A stretch of 64,000 nucleotides of DNA, taken from contig JAWKVP010000010.1 of assembly GCA_041398005.1 (NCBI GenBank), positions 1-64,000 of the forward strand, given 5' to 3'. The translations under genes and the position numbers were made by a program. The DNA is from JAGREO01 sp020446285 (lineage in GTDB: Bacteria > Pseudomonadota > Alphaproteobacteria > Geminicoccales > Geminicoccaceae). The notes under the pieces were generated by a model that was given only the letters and a program-made list of their open reading frames with translations, had not been told where the DNA came from and searched no databases. Shown in pieces: positions 18,045 through 28,700 of the stretch (within the stretch, counting starts at the first letter, position 1; each line of letters begins with the position of its first letter).

Positions 18045-18167
18045 AGAGCGGGTTCAGGGTGACCGGAGACGAGGAAACCAAGGCAATCCGCGCGGAGCGT
18101 AGCAGCGCTACATGAGCACGGATTGACCGCAGGTTGACGACGTATCCGGCCGCCCTGGGGCCGCTCT
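18045..18167 (-). repeat. 123-bp intergenic repeat, copy A
   Basis: This is one of two copies in the window (the other is 24289-24411), equal in length and matching at about 100 of 123 positions by hand alignment. The ends are short inverted repeats (AGAGCGG/CCGCTCT) and the centre has a CGTAGC-AGC-GCTACG hairpin. Copy A overlaps the TAG stop of the binding-protein gene by two bases. Relative to the upstream gene it has the same orientation as copy B. Confidence 0.9.
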
Positions 18168-19818
18168 AGCCTTCGTAGCCGATGGCGGCCTGATAATCCC
18201 GCAACTGGTTGTCGCGGCCGATACGCTCGGTCACGGCTTCCCAGGCGGTCGCGGTGTCGTCGAGCGCCTGCTTCGCCGACTTGTCGCCGCTCATCGCCGC
18301 CGACAGGTTCTTGTCGAGAATGTCCCAGTACTCGAACGTGCCGGGGATGCGCAGATAGGTGAGGATGGTGTCGGCATAGAAGGTGTCGTTATAGGCCTGG
18401 GTGTAGCTCTCCACGTCGCTCGCATTCCAGCCGGCCTTGACATAGTCCTCCACCGAGGCGCTGCCGCCCTGGCTCTCGAGGAACTGGTAGGAATAGCCGG
18501 GATCGACACCGGTCCAGCCATGCTGGGCGTTCCACAGGGATACGGGCTCCACCGCCATCAGTGCCATGAGCGAATAGGTGGCTTCGGGATTGGCGCTGTA
18601 ATTGGAGATCACGCCATGCCACGAGCCGCCGGTGGTGTTGCCGACCCGCACGGGATCGTCGGTCTGCACGAATTCGCCCTTCTCGTGATCGTAATATTCG
18701 GTCGAGGCGGGCAGCATCGCCGAGGCGCAGTCGCCCTGGATCACCGAACGGGAGGTATCCTGGCAGAGCGAGCCGACATCACCCCATGAGAAGACGAACA
18801 CCGACTTGCCGCGCAGGAAATAGTCCCAGGCCTCGCCCAGCGACCAGCCGACCTGGGCGGCCGGGCCGGTTTCATGCAGTTCCTGAAGGAATTCCAGCGC
18901 CTTGACATGACCGGGGCTGTTGATGAGTGGCTTCATGTCGGTCGGATCGAACCAGTAGACATTGTGGTAGCGATCGACCTTCTCGCCCGGCGTGATGGCA
19001 AAGGCCGAGGAGAGCGACTGGAAGTGATAATGCCCCTGCTCGCCGACCTTGAGATGCAGCACCATGCCGCTGTCGGGCTCGCCGTCATTGCCGTCCCAGT
19101 TCTTGCCGTTGAAGTAGGTGGCGATGTCCTTGAGCTGCTGCCAGGTCGTCGGCGGCGAAGGCAGGTCGTAGCCATATTCGCTCTTGAACGCCGCCTGATG
19201 GTCGGGATTCTCGAGCGCGCTCTTGCGGTAATAGAGAACCTGGCCGTCGGCATCGTTGAGCACGCCGATCCCCTGCCCCTCCCAGGTGTGCAGGTTCTTC
19301 AGCGAGGCCGGCATGGAATCGTAGGTCCATTGCGGATAGTCGCCGGATTCCATCAACTCGTCGATGGGAAAGGCATAGCCGGGAGGCACGATATCGCCAT
19401 ACCAGAACGCGCCCACCATGAACCCGTCATACTGGCCCGTGCCGTTGCGCAGATCGAGCATCATCTTGGTGTAGTGCTCGGCGAAGGGCAGTTCGACGAC
19501 ATTGAGCTTGCCGCCGGTCAGCTCCTCCCATGGGCCGCGATAGGCGTGCAGCGGACCGGAAATGCCGCCCTTGGGGCCGCTGCCATTGACGGTGACCGAG
19601 ATCTCGACCCCCTCGAAGGGAAGTTCGTCCGGGCCGAACAGCGCGCCCATGTTCTCGCGCGGCACCACGATCTCGGCATTGTCGTAGGCCTCGCCGAGCT
19701 TGAGCGTGACCGTATCCTCGCCCCAGTCGACGAACTCGCCGGCCGTGGCGGCGGCGGCAAAACCGGTGGCAAGCGCCCCAGCCGCTACGCCACGCAAAAG
19801 ACGTGATGATGCTCTCAT
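18166..19818 (-). CDS. Extracellular solute-binding protein of sugar ABC transporter
   Basis: The 550-residue periplasmic protein has an N-terminal signal peptide (MRASSRLLRG ... AAATAGEF). It has a family 1-type binding-protein core with the typical GPWEELTGGKLNVVELPFAEHYTKMM and SWGDVG segments. It captures the substrate for the two permeases downstream. At about 550 residues it is longer than many sugar-binding proteins (400-450). GGAGGAAA precedes the ATG. A TTGACA-like box lies near 19907-19902 on the minus strand, but no -10 at proper spacing could be assigned. It is first in the operon; the intergenic repeat right after its stop may protect this part of the message. Confidence 0.88.
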   Translation of the reverse strand: MRASSRLLRGVAAGALATGFAAAATAGEFVDWGEDTVTLKLGEAYDNAEIVVPRENMGALFGPDELPFEGVEISVTVNGSGPKGGISGPLHAYRGPWEELTGGKLNVVELPFAEHYTKMMLDLRNGTGQYDGFMVGAFWYGDIVPPGYAFPIDELMESGDYPQWTYDSMPASLKNLHTWEGQGIGVLNDADGQVLYYRKSALENPDHQAAFKSEYGYDLPSPPTTWQQLKDIATYFNGKNWDGNDGEPDSGMVLHLKVGEQGHYHFQSLSSAFAITPGEKVDRYHNVYWFDPTDMKPLINSPGHVKALEFLQELHETGPAAQVGWSLGEAWDYFLRGKSVFVFSWGDVGSLCQDTSRSVIQGDCASAMLPASTEYYDHEKGEFVQTDDPVRVGNTTGGSWHGVISNYSANPEATYSLMALMAVEPVSLWNAQHGWTGVDPGYSYQFLESQGGSASVEDYVKAGWNASDVESYTQAYNDTFYADTILTYLRIPGTFEYWDILDKNLSAAMSGDKSAKQALDDTATAWEAVTERIGRDNQLRDYQAAIGYEG

Positions 19819-20039
19819 ACCCGTTTCCTCCCCTGTTGGATGCGCATGTTCATGGCCAGGCCACCGCGCTCAATCCAACGTTAGGTAGAGGAGGATTCCA
19901 TTGTCAAGTCACGAAAGAACCGGGTTCAGGCGGCCGGGGCCTGTACGGGATGAAACGGGAAGCGGCCTGTTCTGGTTCCCAAAGCTGATAAGGCGTAAAT
20001 GAGTGCCATGATGCCATTCAGTCAGACTGGACAAATGTT

Positions 20040-21527
20040 GTGAATAAAATCTCAAATAAGACAAAATTCCAGATCTGGGATCCCGAGACTGGAATTGTCG
20101 GCCTGTGCCTTGCTTCAGATAAACTGAGTGCTTCCCAAATACCCGGTATCAAGGCTGTCTGGAAAGATCAGCGCGGGCGCCTCGAAGGCAGTAGCCAGTT
20201 GTCTGACTTTAACGATCGTCTGGCCCGCGAATGGGCAATCGAAACGGGCGTGATCGAAAATCTTTATGAGATCGAGCGCGGCGTTACCCAGACATTAATC
20301 GAGCGCGGATTTCAGGCCGAGCTTCTTAGCCATGGATCGACGAACAAACCACGCGAATACGTGCTCCGACTTTTGCAGGATCAAAAGGATGCACTGGATG
20401 GCGTATTCGACTTCGTGAAACGCGATCGCAAACTTTCGACTTCCTATATCAAGGAACTTCACGCCGCCTTGCTACGGAGTCAGGCGACGACCGAAGGTCT
20501 GGACGCGCAAGGGAATCATGTCGATGTCCCGCTGATCAAAGGTGATTGGAAGAAGCAGCCCAACCACCCTGTCCGGGACGGAGTCACATACACCTATTGC
20601 CCGCCTGAACAGGCCGCTTCGGAAATGGATCGCTTGGTCGAGATGCATAGAGACCATGTGGCGCGGAATGTGCCGAGCGAAGTCCAGGCTGCGTGGTTGC
20701 ATCATCGCTTCACACAAATTCATCCCTTTCAGGACGGCAATGGCCGCGTAGCCCGTGCGATTGCCTCACTTATCCTGATCAAAGATGGACTTTTCCCACT
20801 GGTGGTAACGCGGGACGACAGATCGAAATACCTCGATGCACTGGAAGCGGCCGACAAGGGTGACCTTCGACCACTCATTGAACTTATCACAAGACTGCAA
20901 ATTGCGCAGTTCAGAAAAGCCAGCCAGATCTCCGAAGACCTTCTCGAAGAGGATGAAGTCCAGGCCGCCCTCGACAGTCTGGACTTGGCCGCTGAGAAAA
21001 TCGTAGCGGACAAGCTTGCCGAGCTGAGAAGCGTTTTTGATCTTTCTCATGCGATCGAAGGTGAGCTCGAAAATCGACTGGAAGAGATTGCTCCAAGAGT
21101 GAATGGTGCCCTTGAACGGATTTCGGATGGAGCCACCGTATTCGTCACCCGGAGCGAGGCTGGAACAGAACATTATTTTCGTGCCCAAATCATTGAAAAT
21201 GCTAAAAAAACTCTCGACTACTTTGCCGACACAAGCGAGTATCGTGCATGGGTTGCTCTCAATATGAGATGGTCACGCCGCGCGCAGCTCGTCTTTGCTA
21301 TTCATGGCATTGGCAAGCCGTTTAATGGCAGCCTCATTTGTGCGCCATTTCTCGAATTCAAGGATAGAGATGGGGATGGAGAAACACACCTGACATTTGT
21401 ACCTGTCGTGGATGAGGGATTCGTCTTTTTCTACAATGAGGATGAAGGGCGACTTCTTGAGCGTTTCCAGCCTTGGTATAGGCGTGTGCTCAAGATCGCG
21501 TTGAAGGAGATCCAGCGAAATCTTTGA
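20040..21527 (+). CDS. Fic family protein (class II AMPylase-type)
   Basis: The 495-residue protein has the canonical Fic motif HPFQDGNGR at residues 228-236, with catalytic His228. The core around it is typical (HHRFTQIHPF ... ARAIASLIL). TGVIEN at residues 69-74 fits the (S/T)xxxE(G/N) inhibitory-helix signature. It lies before the Fic core, which makes this a class II, self-inhibited Fic enzyme. Such proteins move AMP, or another nucleotide, onto target hydroxyls. The C-terminal ~200 residues are unassigned. The start is GTG, with no clear ribosome-binding site. Base composition is visibly lower in GC and codon use differs from the genes on both sides, suggesting acquisition by transfer. 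No partner antitoxin gene is next to it. Confidence 0.88.
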   Translation: MNKISNKTKFQIWDPETGIVGLCLASDKLSASQIPGIKAVWKDQRGRLEGSSQLSDFNDRLAREWAIETGVIENLYEIERGVTQTLIERGFQAELLSHGSTNKPREYVLRLLQDQKDALDGVFDFVKRDRKLSTSYIKELHAALLRSQATTEGLDAQGNHVDVPLIKGDWKKQPNHPVRDGVTYTYCPPEQAASEMDRLVEMHRDHVARNVPSEVQAAWLHHRFTQIHPFQDGNGRVARAIASLILIKDGLFPLVVTRDDRSKYLDALEAADKGDLRPLIELITRLQIAQFRKASQISEDLLEEDEVQAALDSLDLAAEKIVADKLAELRSVFDLSHAIEGELENRLEEIAPRVNGALERISDGATVFVTRSEAGTEHYFRAQIIENAKKTLDYFADTSEYRAWVALNMRWSRRAQLVFAIHGIGKPFNGSLICAPFLEFKDRDGDGETHLTFVPVVDEGFVFFYNEDEGRLLERFQPWYRRVLKIALKEIQRNL

Positions 21528-21710
21528 CAACGAATTGATGAAATGAAGTTCTTTCATCGAGCGTCCGCAGGGAGGTGGTCAGAGCCTGCCCAATATGACG
21601 GCGATGCACGCGCGGCATGCTTGCCTATTGACGTCATTTTTGCCATCGACAGTGTGTTCCTGGTGAAGAAACCGTCATTCGTCTTCAACCCGATCCGGCG
21701 GTAGTCCGAC

Positions 21711-22664
21711 ATGGCCGACATTCTCTGTTTCGGTGATCTTCTGATCGATTTCGTGCCGCTGGAGAGCGGCCTGCCGCTGGCCGATGTGCCGGCCTTCAAG
21801 AAGGCGCCGGGCGGAGCTGCCGCCAATGTTGCCGTCGGGCTCTCGCGTCTCGGTGTGAAGAGCGCGTTCATGGGCAAGGTCGGCGACGATCCGTTCGGCC
21901 ATTTTCTCAAGGCCACGCTCGACGGCGAAGGGGTCGACACGAGCCCGATGCGTCTCGATGGCCGCGCCCGTACCGCCCTTGCCTTCGTCACGCTCGAAGC
22001 CAGCGGCGAGCGCGATTTTCTCTTCTATCGCCACCCTTCCGCCGACATGCTGTTCGTGCCGGACGAGGTGGACCGGGCGGCCATCGGTGCGGCCTCGATC
22101 TTCCATTTCGATTCGATCAGCCTTGCAGCATCGCAGCCGCGCGAGACCGCGCTCTTTGCAGCCGACGAGGCGAGGAAGCTCGGCCGTACCATCTCCTACG
22201 ACGTCAATCTGCGCCTGCCGCTCTGGGCCTCCGCCGAGGAGGCGAAGAAGGGCATCGTCGCGGGCCTCGCACGCGCCCATGTCACCAAGCTCAGCGATGA
22301 CGAGCTCGAATTCCTGACCGGCAGACGGGATCCGGCGGCGATCCGCGAGCATCTCTGGCATGACGGGCTGAAGCTCGCCGTGCTCAGCCTCGGCGCGAAG
22401 GGCTCGGTGCTGCTGACCCCGGAGCACGAGGAGCATGTGCCCAGCATCGCCGTCACCCCGGTGGATGCCACCGGTGCCGGCGACGGGTTCGTGGCGGGCC
22501 TGCTCGCCGCCATCCATGCCGATCCGGCGATCTTCGCCGACCGCCGCAAGCTTGCCGCCGCCGTGCGCTTTGCCAATGCGGTGGGCGCGCTCACCACCAC
22601 CGAACGCGGTGCCATCCCCGCCCTGCCCCGGCGCGAACGGGTGGAGGCGGCGCTGCGGAACTGA
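21711..22664 (+). CDS. PfkB family sugar kinase, fructokinase-like
   Basis: The 317-residue ribokinase-fold enzyme has both PfkB signatures. The N-terminal glycine-rich stretch is APGGAAANVAVGLSRLG. The C-terminal one is DATGAGDGFVAGLL, containing the catalytic Asp. Its position directly ahead of zwf, edd, eda and pgi fits phosphorylation of fructose or a related hexose to feed the Entner-Doudoroff pathway. Exact sugar specificity cannot be read from sequence. It is probably the first gene of this catabolic operon; the next gene starts 132 bases downstream. Confidence 0.88.
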   Translation: MADILCFGDLLIDFVPLESGLPLADVPAFKKAPGGAAANVAVGLSRLGVKSAFMGKVGDDPFGHFLKATLDGEGVDTSPMRLDGRARTALAFVTLEASGERDFLFYRHPSADMLFVPDEVDRAAIGAASIFHFDSISLAASQPRETALFAADEARKLGRTISYDVNLRLPLWASAEEAKKGIVAGLARAHVTKLSDDELEFLTGRRDPAAIREHLWHDGLKLAVLSLGAKGSVLLTPEHEEHVPSIAVTPVDATGAGDGFVAGLLAAIHADPAIFADRRKLAAAVRFANAVGALTTTERGAIPALPRRERVEAALRN

Positions 22665-22796
22665 ACGGCTCACTCTATCGGCCGGCGCTCCCGGAACAGG
22701 CCGGCGCCGGCCGGTAGAGCCAGCCCGAGGCTGCCTCGCCCTGTCATATCGCAGCCGCCCGGTGCACCTGCCGCCGGGCGCGCAAGAGGAGAGTGC

Positions 22797-24284
22797 ATGA
22801 GTGCACGGTTCATACCGGTCGATCCGTTCGACCTGATCGTTTTCGGCGGCACCGGCGATCTTGCCATGCGCAAGCTCCTGCCCGGCCTCTATCACCGTGA
22901 CAGCGACGATCAGCTTCCGCCGGAAAGCCGCATCATCGGCGTCTCGCGCAGCGAGACCGGACGCAAGGCCTATGGTGAACAGGTGGAGGCGGCGATCCGC
23001 GAGCATATCGCGGGCGACCAGCTCGACGAACAGGTGCTGGCCCGTTTCCTGCGGCGCCTCGATCATGTCGCCCTCGACGCCACCGGCACGGCCGGCTGGA
23101 AGAAGCTTGCAGCCAGCATCGGCCGCAACGGCAAGGCCAACGAGGTCCGGGTCTTCTATCTCGCCACCGCGCCGCGCCTGTTCGGTCCCATCGCCCGCAA
23201 TCTCGCCGCCCACGATCTGGTCACGCCGCAAAGCCGGGTGGTGCTGGAGAAGCCCATCGGCCGCGATCTCGCCACCGCGAGGGCGATCAATGACGAGGTG
23301 GGTGCGGTCTTCGCCGAGGAGCAGATCTTTCGCATCGATCATTATCTCGGCAAGGAGACGGTGCAGAATCTCATCGCCCTGCGCTTCGCCAACATGCTGT
23401 TCGAGCCCTTGTGGAACTCGACCTATATCGATCATGTGCAGATCACGGTCGCCGAAAGCCTCGGCGTGGAAGGCCGCGCCGATTATTACGACACCTCCGG
23501 CGCGCTGCGCGACATGGTGCAGAACCATATTCTCCAGCTGCTCTGTCTTGTCGCCATGGAGCCGCCGCGCTCGCTTGATGCCGATGCGGTGCGCGACGAG
23601 AAGCTCAAGGTGCTGCGCTCGCTCAAGCCCGTCGGCGAGGCCGATATCGCCCACAAGACGGTGCGCGGCCAGTATCGCGCGGGTGCTGTGAACGGCAAGG
23701 CGGTGCCGGGCTATCAGGAGGAACTGTCGACGAACGAACCCTCGACGACGGAAACCTTCGCGGTCATCAAGGCCGAACTGGAGAACTGGCGCTGGGCCGG
23801 CGTGCCCTTCTACCTGCGCACCGGCAAGCGCATGGCCGCGCGTCAGTCGGAGATCATCATCCGCTTCCGCTCGGTGCCGCACTCGATCTTCGGCGAGGCG
23901 ACGAGGCAGATGCAGCCCAACCGGCTGGAAGTGCGCCTGCAGCCCGACGAGGCGATCCGCATCTTCCTCATGACCAAGGATCCGGGTCCGGGCGGCATGC
24001 GGCTGCACAATGAATCCCTGAACCTCGCCTATGCCGATATCGTCGATGTCCGCTATCCCGACGCCTATGAGCGCCTGCTGATGGAAGTGGTGCGCGGCAA
24101 TGCCACCCTTTTCATGCGCAAGGACGAGGTCGAGGCGGCCTGGGAATGGATCGGGCCCATTCTCGACAGCTGGCAGAAGCAGGACGATGCACCCAAGCCC
24201 TACAATGCCGGCGGCTGGGGACCTTCGGCGGCGGTGGCGCTGATAGAGAAGGATGGTCGCAATTGGCACGAGGATTCCCTTTGA
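22797..24284 (+). CDS. zwf: Glucose-6-phosphate 1-dehydrogenase
   Basis: The 495-residue enzyme oxidises glucose 6-phosphate to 6-phosphogluconolactone with NADP(+) or NAD(+). The N-terminal dinucleotide fold shows FGGTGDLAMRKL (residues 16-27). EKPIGRDL and the active-site signature RIDHYLGKETVQNL, with the catalytic His and Lys, are intact. Length is normal for the family. A GAGGAGAG ribosome-binding site precedes the ATG. The 123-bp intergenic repeat begins five bases after its stop codon. No 6-phosphogluconolactonase gene sits between zwf and edd, where it is often found. Confidence 0.96.
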   Translation: MSARFIPVDPFDLIVFGGTGDLAMRKLLPGLYHRDSDDQLPPESRIIGVSRSETGRKAYGEQVEAAIREHIAGDQLDEQVLARFLRRLDHVALDATGTAGWKKLAASIGRNGKANEVRVFYLATAPRLFGPIARNLAAHDLVTPQSRVVLEKPIGRDLATARAINDEVGAVFAEEQIFRIDHYLGKETVQNLIALRFANMLFEPLWNSTYIDHVQITVAESLGVEGRADYYDTSGALRDMVQNHILQLLCLVAMEPPRSLDADAVRDEKLKVLRSLKPVGEADIAHKTVRGQYRAGAVNGKAVPGYQEELSTNEPSTTETFAVIKAELENWRWAGVPFYLRTGKRMAARQSEIIIRFRSVPHSIFGEATRQMQPNRLEVRLQPDEAIRIFLMTKDPGPGGMRLHNESLNLAYADIVDVRYPDAYERLLMEVVRGNATLFMRKDEVEAAWEWIGPILDSWQKQDDAPKPYNAGGWGPSAAVALIEKDGRNWHEDSL

Positions 24285-24288
24285 CGCC

Positions 24289-24411
24289 GGAGCGGTCCCA
24301 TCCTGACCGTATACGTCGTCAATCGGCGGTCTCTCCGTGCTCGCGTAGCGCTGCTACGCTCCGCGCGGATCGCCTTGATTTCCTCGTCTACGATCAGGCT
24401 GAAACCGCTCT
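24289..24411 (+). repeat. 123-bp intergenic repeat, copy B
   Basis: This is the second copy of the element at 18045-18167, same length, inverted on the chromosome. Here too it lies directly after a stop codon (zwf) and reads in the same direction relative to the gene before it. It can form a central hairpin (CGTAGC/GCTACG arms near 24343-24357) and has short terminal inverted repeats. Confidence 0.9.
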
Positions 24412-24448
24412 GTGAGAGCCTGATCGGCAGAACAGAAAGAAGAGAAAA

Positions 24449-26271
<1,823 letters not shown>

Positions 26272-26275
<4 letters not shown>

Positions 26276-26931
26276 GCCAGTCCCGTCAGGCGACCAGCGA
26301 CATCGACGCTATCATGCGCCAGGCACCGGTGATCCCGGTGATCGTCATCGATGAGCTCGACAAGGCGGTGCCACTCGCCCGCGCCCTCGTCCGGGGCGGG
26401 CTCGAGGTGCTGGAGATCACCCTGCGCACGACCGTGGCGATGAAGGCGATCAAGGCCATTCTCGACGAGGTGGAGGGTGCGATCGTCGGTGCCGGCACGG
26501 TGCTGACCGGTGCCCAGCTCGAAGCGGTGGGCAATCTCGGCTGCGCGTTTGCCGTCTCGCCCGGTGCGACCGAAAGCCTGCTCGACGCCGCGCGCGATAT
26601 GTCCTGTCCGCTCCTGCCCGGTGCTTCCAGCGCAAGCGAAGTGATGCGTCTGCTGGAACGCGGCTATGTCCGGCAGAAATTCTTTCCCGCCGAACAGGCG
26701 GGCGGTGCACCCTTCCTCAAATCCATCGGCTCGCCGCTGCCCGAGGCCCTCTTCTGCCCGACCGGCGGCATCGGTGTCGCCAATGCCCGGACCTATCTCG
26801 ATCTGGACAATGTCCTTTGCGTCGGCGGGTCATGGGTCGCACCCCCGGCACTCGTCCGCGATCATGCCTGGGACAGCATCACCGATCTCGCCCTTGCCGC
26901 CCGCGCACTCGCCACCGAGGGAAAAAGCTGA
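26272..26931 (+). CDS. eda: 2-dehydro-3-deoxy-6-phosphogluconate aldolase
   Basis: This 219-residue class I aldolase splits KDPG into pyruvate and glyceraldehyde 3-phosphate. Visible catalytic elements are LEVLEITLRT with the base Glu48, the Schiff-base Lys136 in RQKFFPAEQAGG, and the phosphate-binding CPTGGIG. Length and order of motifs are normal. It overlaps edd by four bases upstream and pgi by one base downstream (TGATG), so all three are coupled. Confidence 0.96.
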
Positions 26932-28568
26932 TGTCGAAACTCGTCGAAAGCGCCGAATGGAAGGCCCTTCAGGCTCATGCCGAAGAGACGGGGCACCGCC
27001 ATCTGCGCGAGCTCTTCGCCATCGATCCCGAACGGTTCGAGACCTTCTCCTTCAGCCTCGACGATCTCCTCGTCGATCTCTCCAAGCAGCGGATCACCGG
27101 CGAAACCCTCGACCTGCTCCTCGATCTTGCCCGCTTCGCCGATATCGAGGGCTGGCGGGATCGCATGTTCGCCGGTGAAAAAATCAATGTCACCGAGGAC
27201 CGCGCGGTCCTGCACACCGCCCTGCGCAACCGCTCCAGCCGGCCGGTCATGGTCGATGGCGAGGATGTCATGCCGGCGGTGAACGGGGTTCTGGAACGCA
27301 TCGAAGCCTTCACCGACCGGGTGCGCTCGGGCGAATGGAAGGGCACGAGCGGCAAGCCCATCACCGATATCGTCAATATCGGCATCGGCGGCAGCGATCT
27401 CGGCCCGCTCATGGTGAGCGAGGCGCTGATGCCCTTTCAGCGCCCCGACCTGCGCGCCCATTTCGTCTCCAATGTCGATGGCGCGCATCTGCACGACACA
27501 CTCGCCCGCCTCGATCCGCAAACGACCCTCTTCATCATCGCATCGAAGACCTTCACCACCCAGGAGACGATGACCAACGCCGGATCGGCGCGCGACTGGC
27601 TCACCGCCAACCTGCCCGGTGCCGATGTGGCCAAGCACTTCGTCGCCGTCTCGACCAATGCCAAGGCCGTCGCCGAATTCGGCATCGACACCGACAACAT
27701 GTTCGGCTTCTGGGACTGGGTGGGTGGCCGCTATTCCCTGTGGTCGGCCATCGGCCTGCCCATTTCTCTTGCAGTCGGATACAACAATTTCCGTGAGTTG
27801 CTGGAAGGCGCTCATGCAATGGATGAACATTTCCGCACGGCACCGCTGGAAGAGAACCTGCCGGTGCTGATGGCGCTCGCCGGCATCTGGAACCGCAATT
27901 TCCTCGGTGCCGCAAGTCTCGCCATCCTGCCTTACGACCAGCATCTGCACAGGCTCGCCGCCTACCTCCAGCAGGGCGACATGGAGAGCAACGGCAAGTT
28001 CGTGCGTCGTGACGGCGAGCGGGTCGATTACGATACCGGTCCGGTCATCTGGGGCGAGCCCGGCACCAACGGCCAGCATGCCTTCTACCAGCTCATCCAC
28101 CAGGGCACGGAACTCATCGCCTGCGATTTCATCGCCGCCGCGAAGAGCCAGACACCGCTCGGCGACCATCACCAGAAGCTGCTCGCCAACTGCCTCGCGC
28201 AAAGCGAGGCGCTCGCCTTCGGCAAGACCGTCGAAGAGGCCCGGGCCGAACTCGAAAAGGCCGGAATGAGCGGCGAGAAACTGACAGAAATCCTCCCGCA
28301 CAAGGTGTTCGAGGGCAACCGCCCGTCGACCACGATCCTGCATGACAAGCTTACGCCCTTTTCCTGTGGCAGGCTGATCGCCCTGTACGAGCACAAGATC
28401 TTCTGTCAGGGCATCATCTGGGAGATCAACAGCTACGACCAGTGGGGCGTGGAACTCGGCAAGCAGCTCGCAAAAGTCATCCTCGACGAGCTCGAGGGCA
28501 GGACGCAGCCGGACGGCCATGACAGCTCCACCACCGGCCTCATCACCTGGCTGCGCAAACGGGGTTGA
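26931..28568 (+). CDS. pgi: Glucose-6-phosphate isomerase
   Basis: This 545-residue enzyme interconverts glucose 6-phosphate and fructose 6-phosphate. It carries NIGIGGSDLGPLM and the two family signatures GTNGQHAFYQLIHQGTELI and GIIWEINSYDQWGVELGK, including the catalytic His of the first. The true start is the ATG at 26931, sharing its A with the eda stop; the open frame runs upstream inside eda. In this operon it lets fructose 6-phosphate from the kinase at 21711 enter the zwf-edd-eda route. Confidence 0.96.
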   Translation: MSKLVESAEWKALQAHAEETGHRHLRELFAIDPERFETFSFSLDDLLVDLSKQRITGETLDLLLDLARFADIEGWRDRMFAGEKINVTEDRAVLHTALRNRSSRPVMVDGEDVMPAVNGVLERIEAFTDRVRSGEWKGTSGKPITDIVNIGIGGSDLGPLMVSEALMPFQRPDLRAHFVSNVDGAHLHDTLARLDPQTTLFIIASKTFTTQETMTNAGSARDWLTANLPGADVAKHFVAVSTNAKAVAEFGIDTDNMFGFWDWVGGRYSLWSAIGLPISLAVGYNNFRELLEGAHAMDEHFRTAPLEENLPVLMALAGIWNRNFLGAASLAILPYDQHLHRLAAYLQQGDMESNGKFVRRDGERVDYDTGPVIWGEPGTNGQHAFYQLIHQGTELIACDFIAAAKSQTPLGDHHQKLLANCLAQSEALAFGKTVEEARAELEKAGMSGEKLTEILPHKVFEGNRPSTTILHDKLTPFSCGRLIALYEHKIFCQGIIWEINSYDQWGVELGKQLAKVILDELEGRTQPDGHDSSTTGLITWLRKRG

Positions 28569-28700
28569 ACAGCACCTTTCCCGGTTAGGATTTCGTTAAG
28601 CCTGATCGATTATCGTCGACCCGTATGGCCGGATTGCGCCCCGTCGTTCCCCGAATGACGACGGTACCCGCTTCCGGCCGGATTTCGGGAGCGATATCGC

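Noticed and set aside
21675..24269. Minus-strand open frame of 864 codons opposite the sugar kinase and zwf
   Set aside because: Both plus-strand genes have full catalytic signatures; the antisense frame is a composition artefact.
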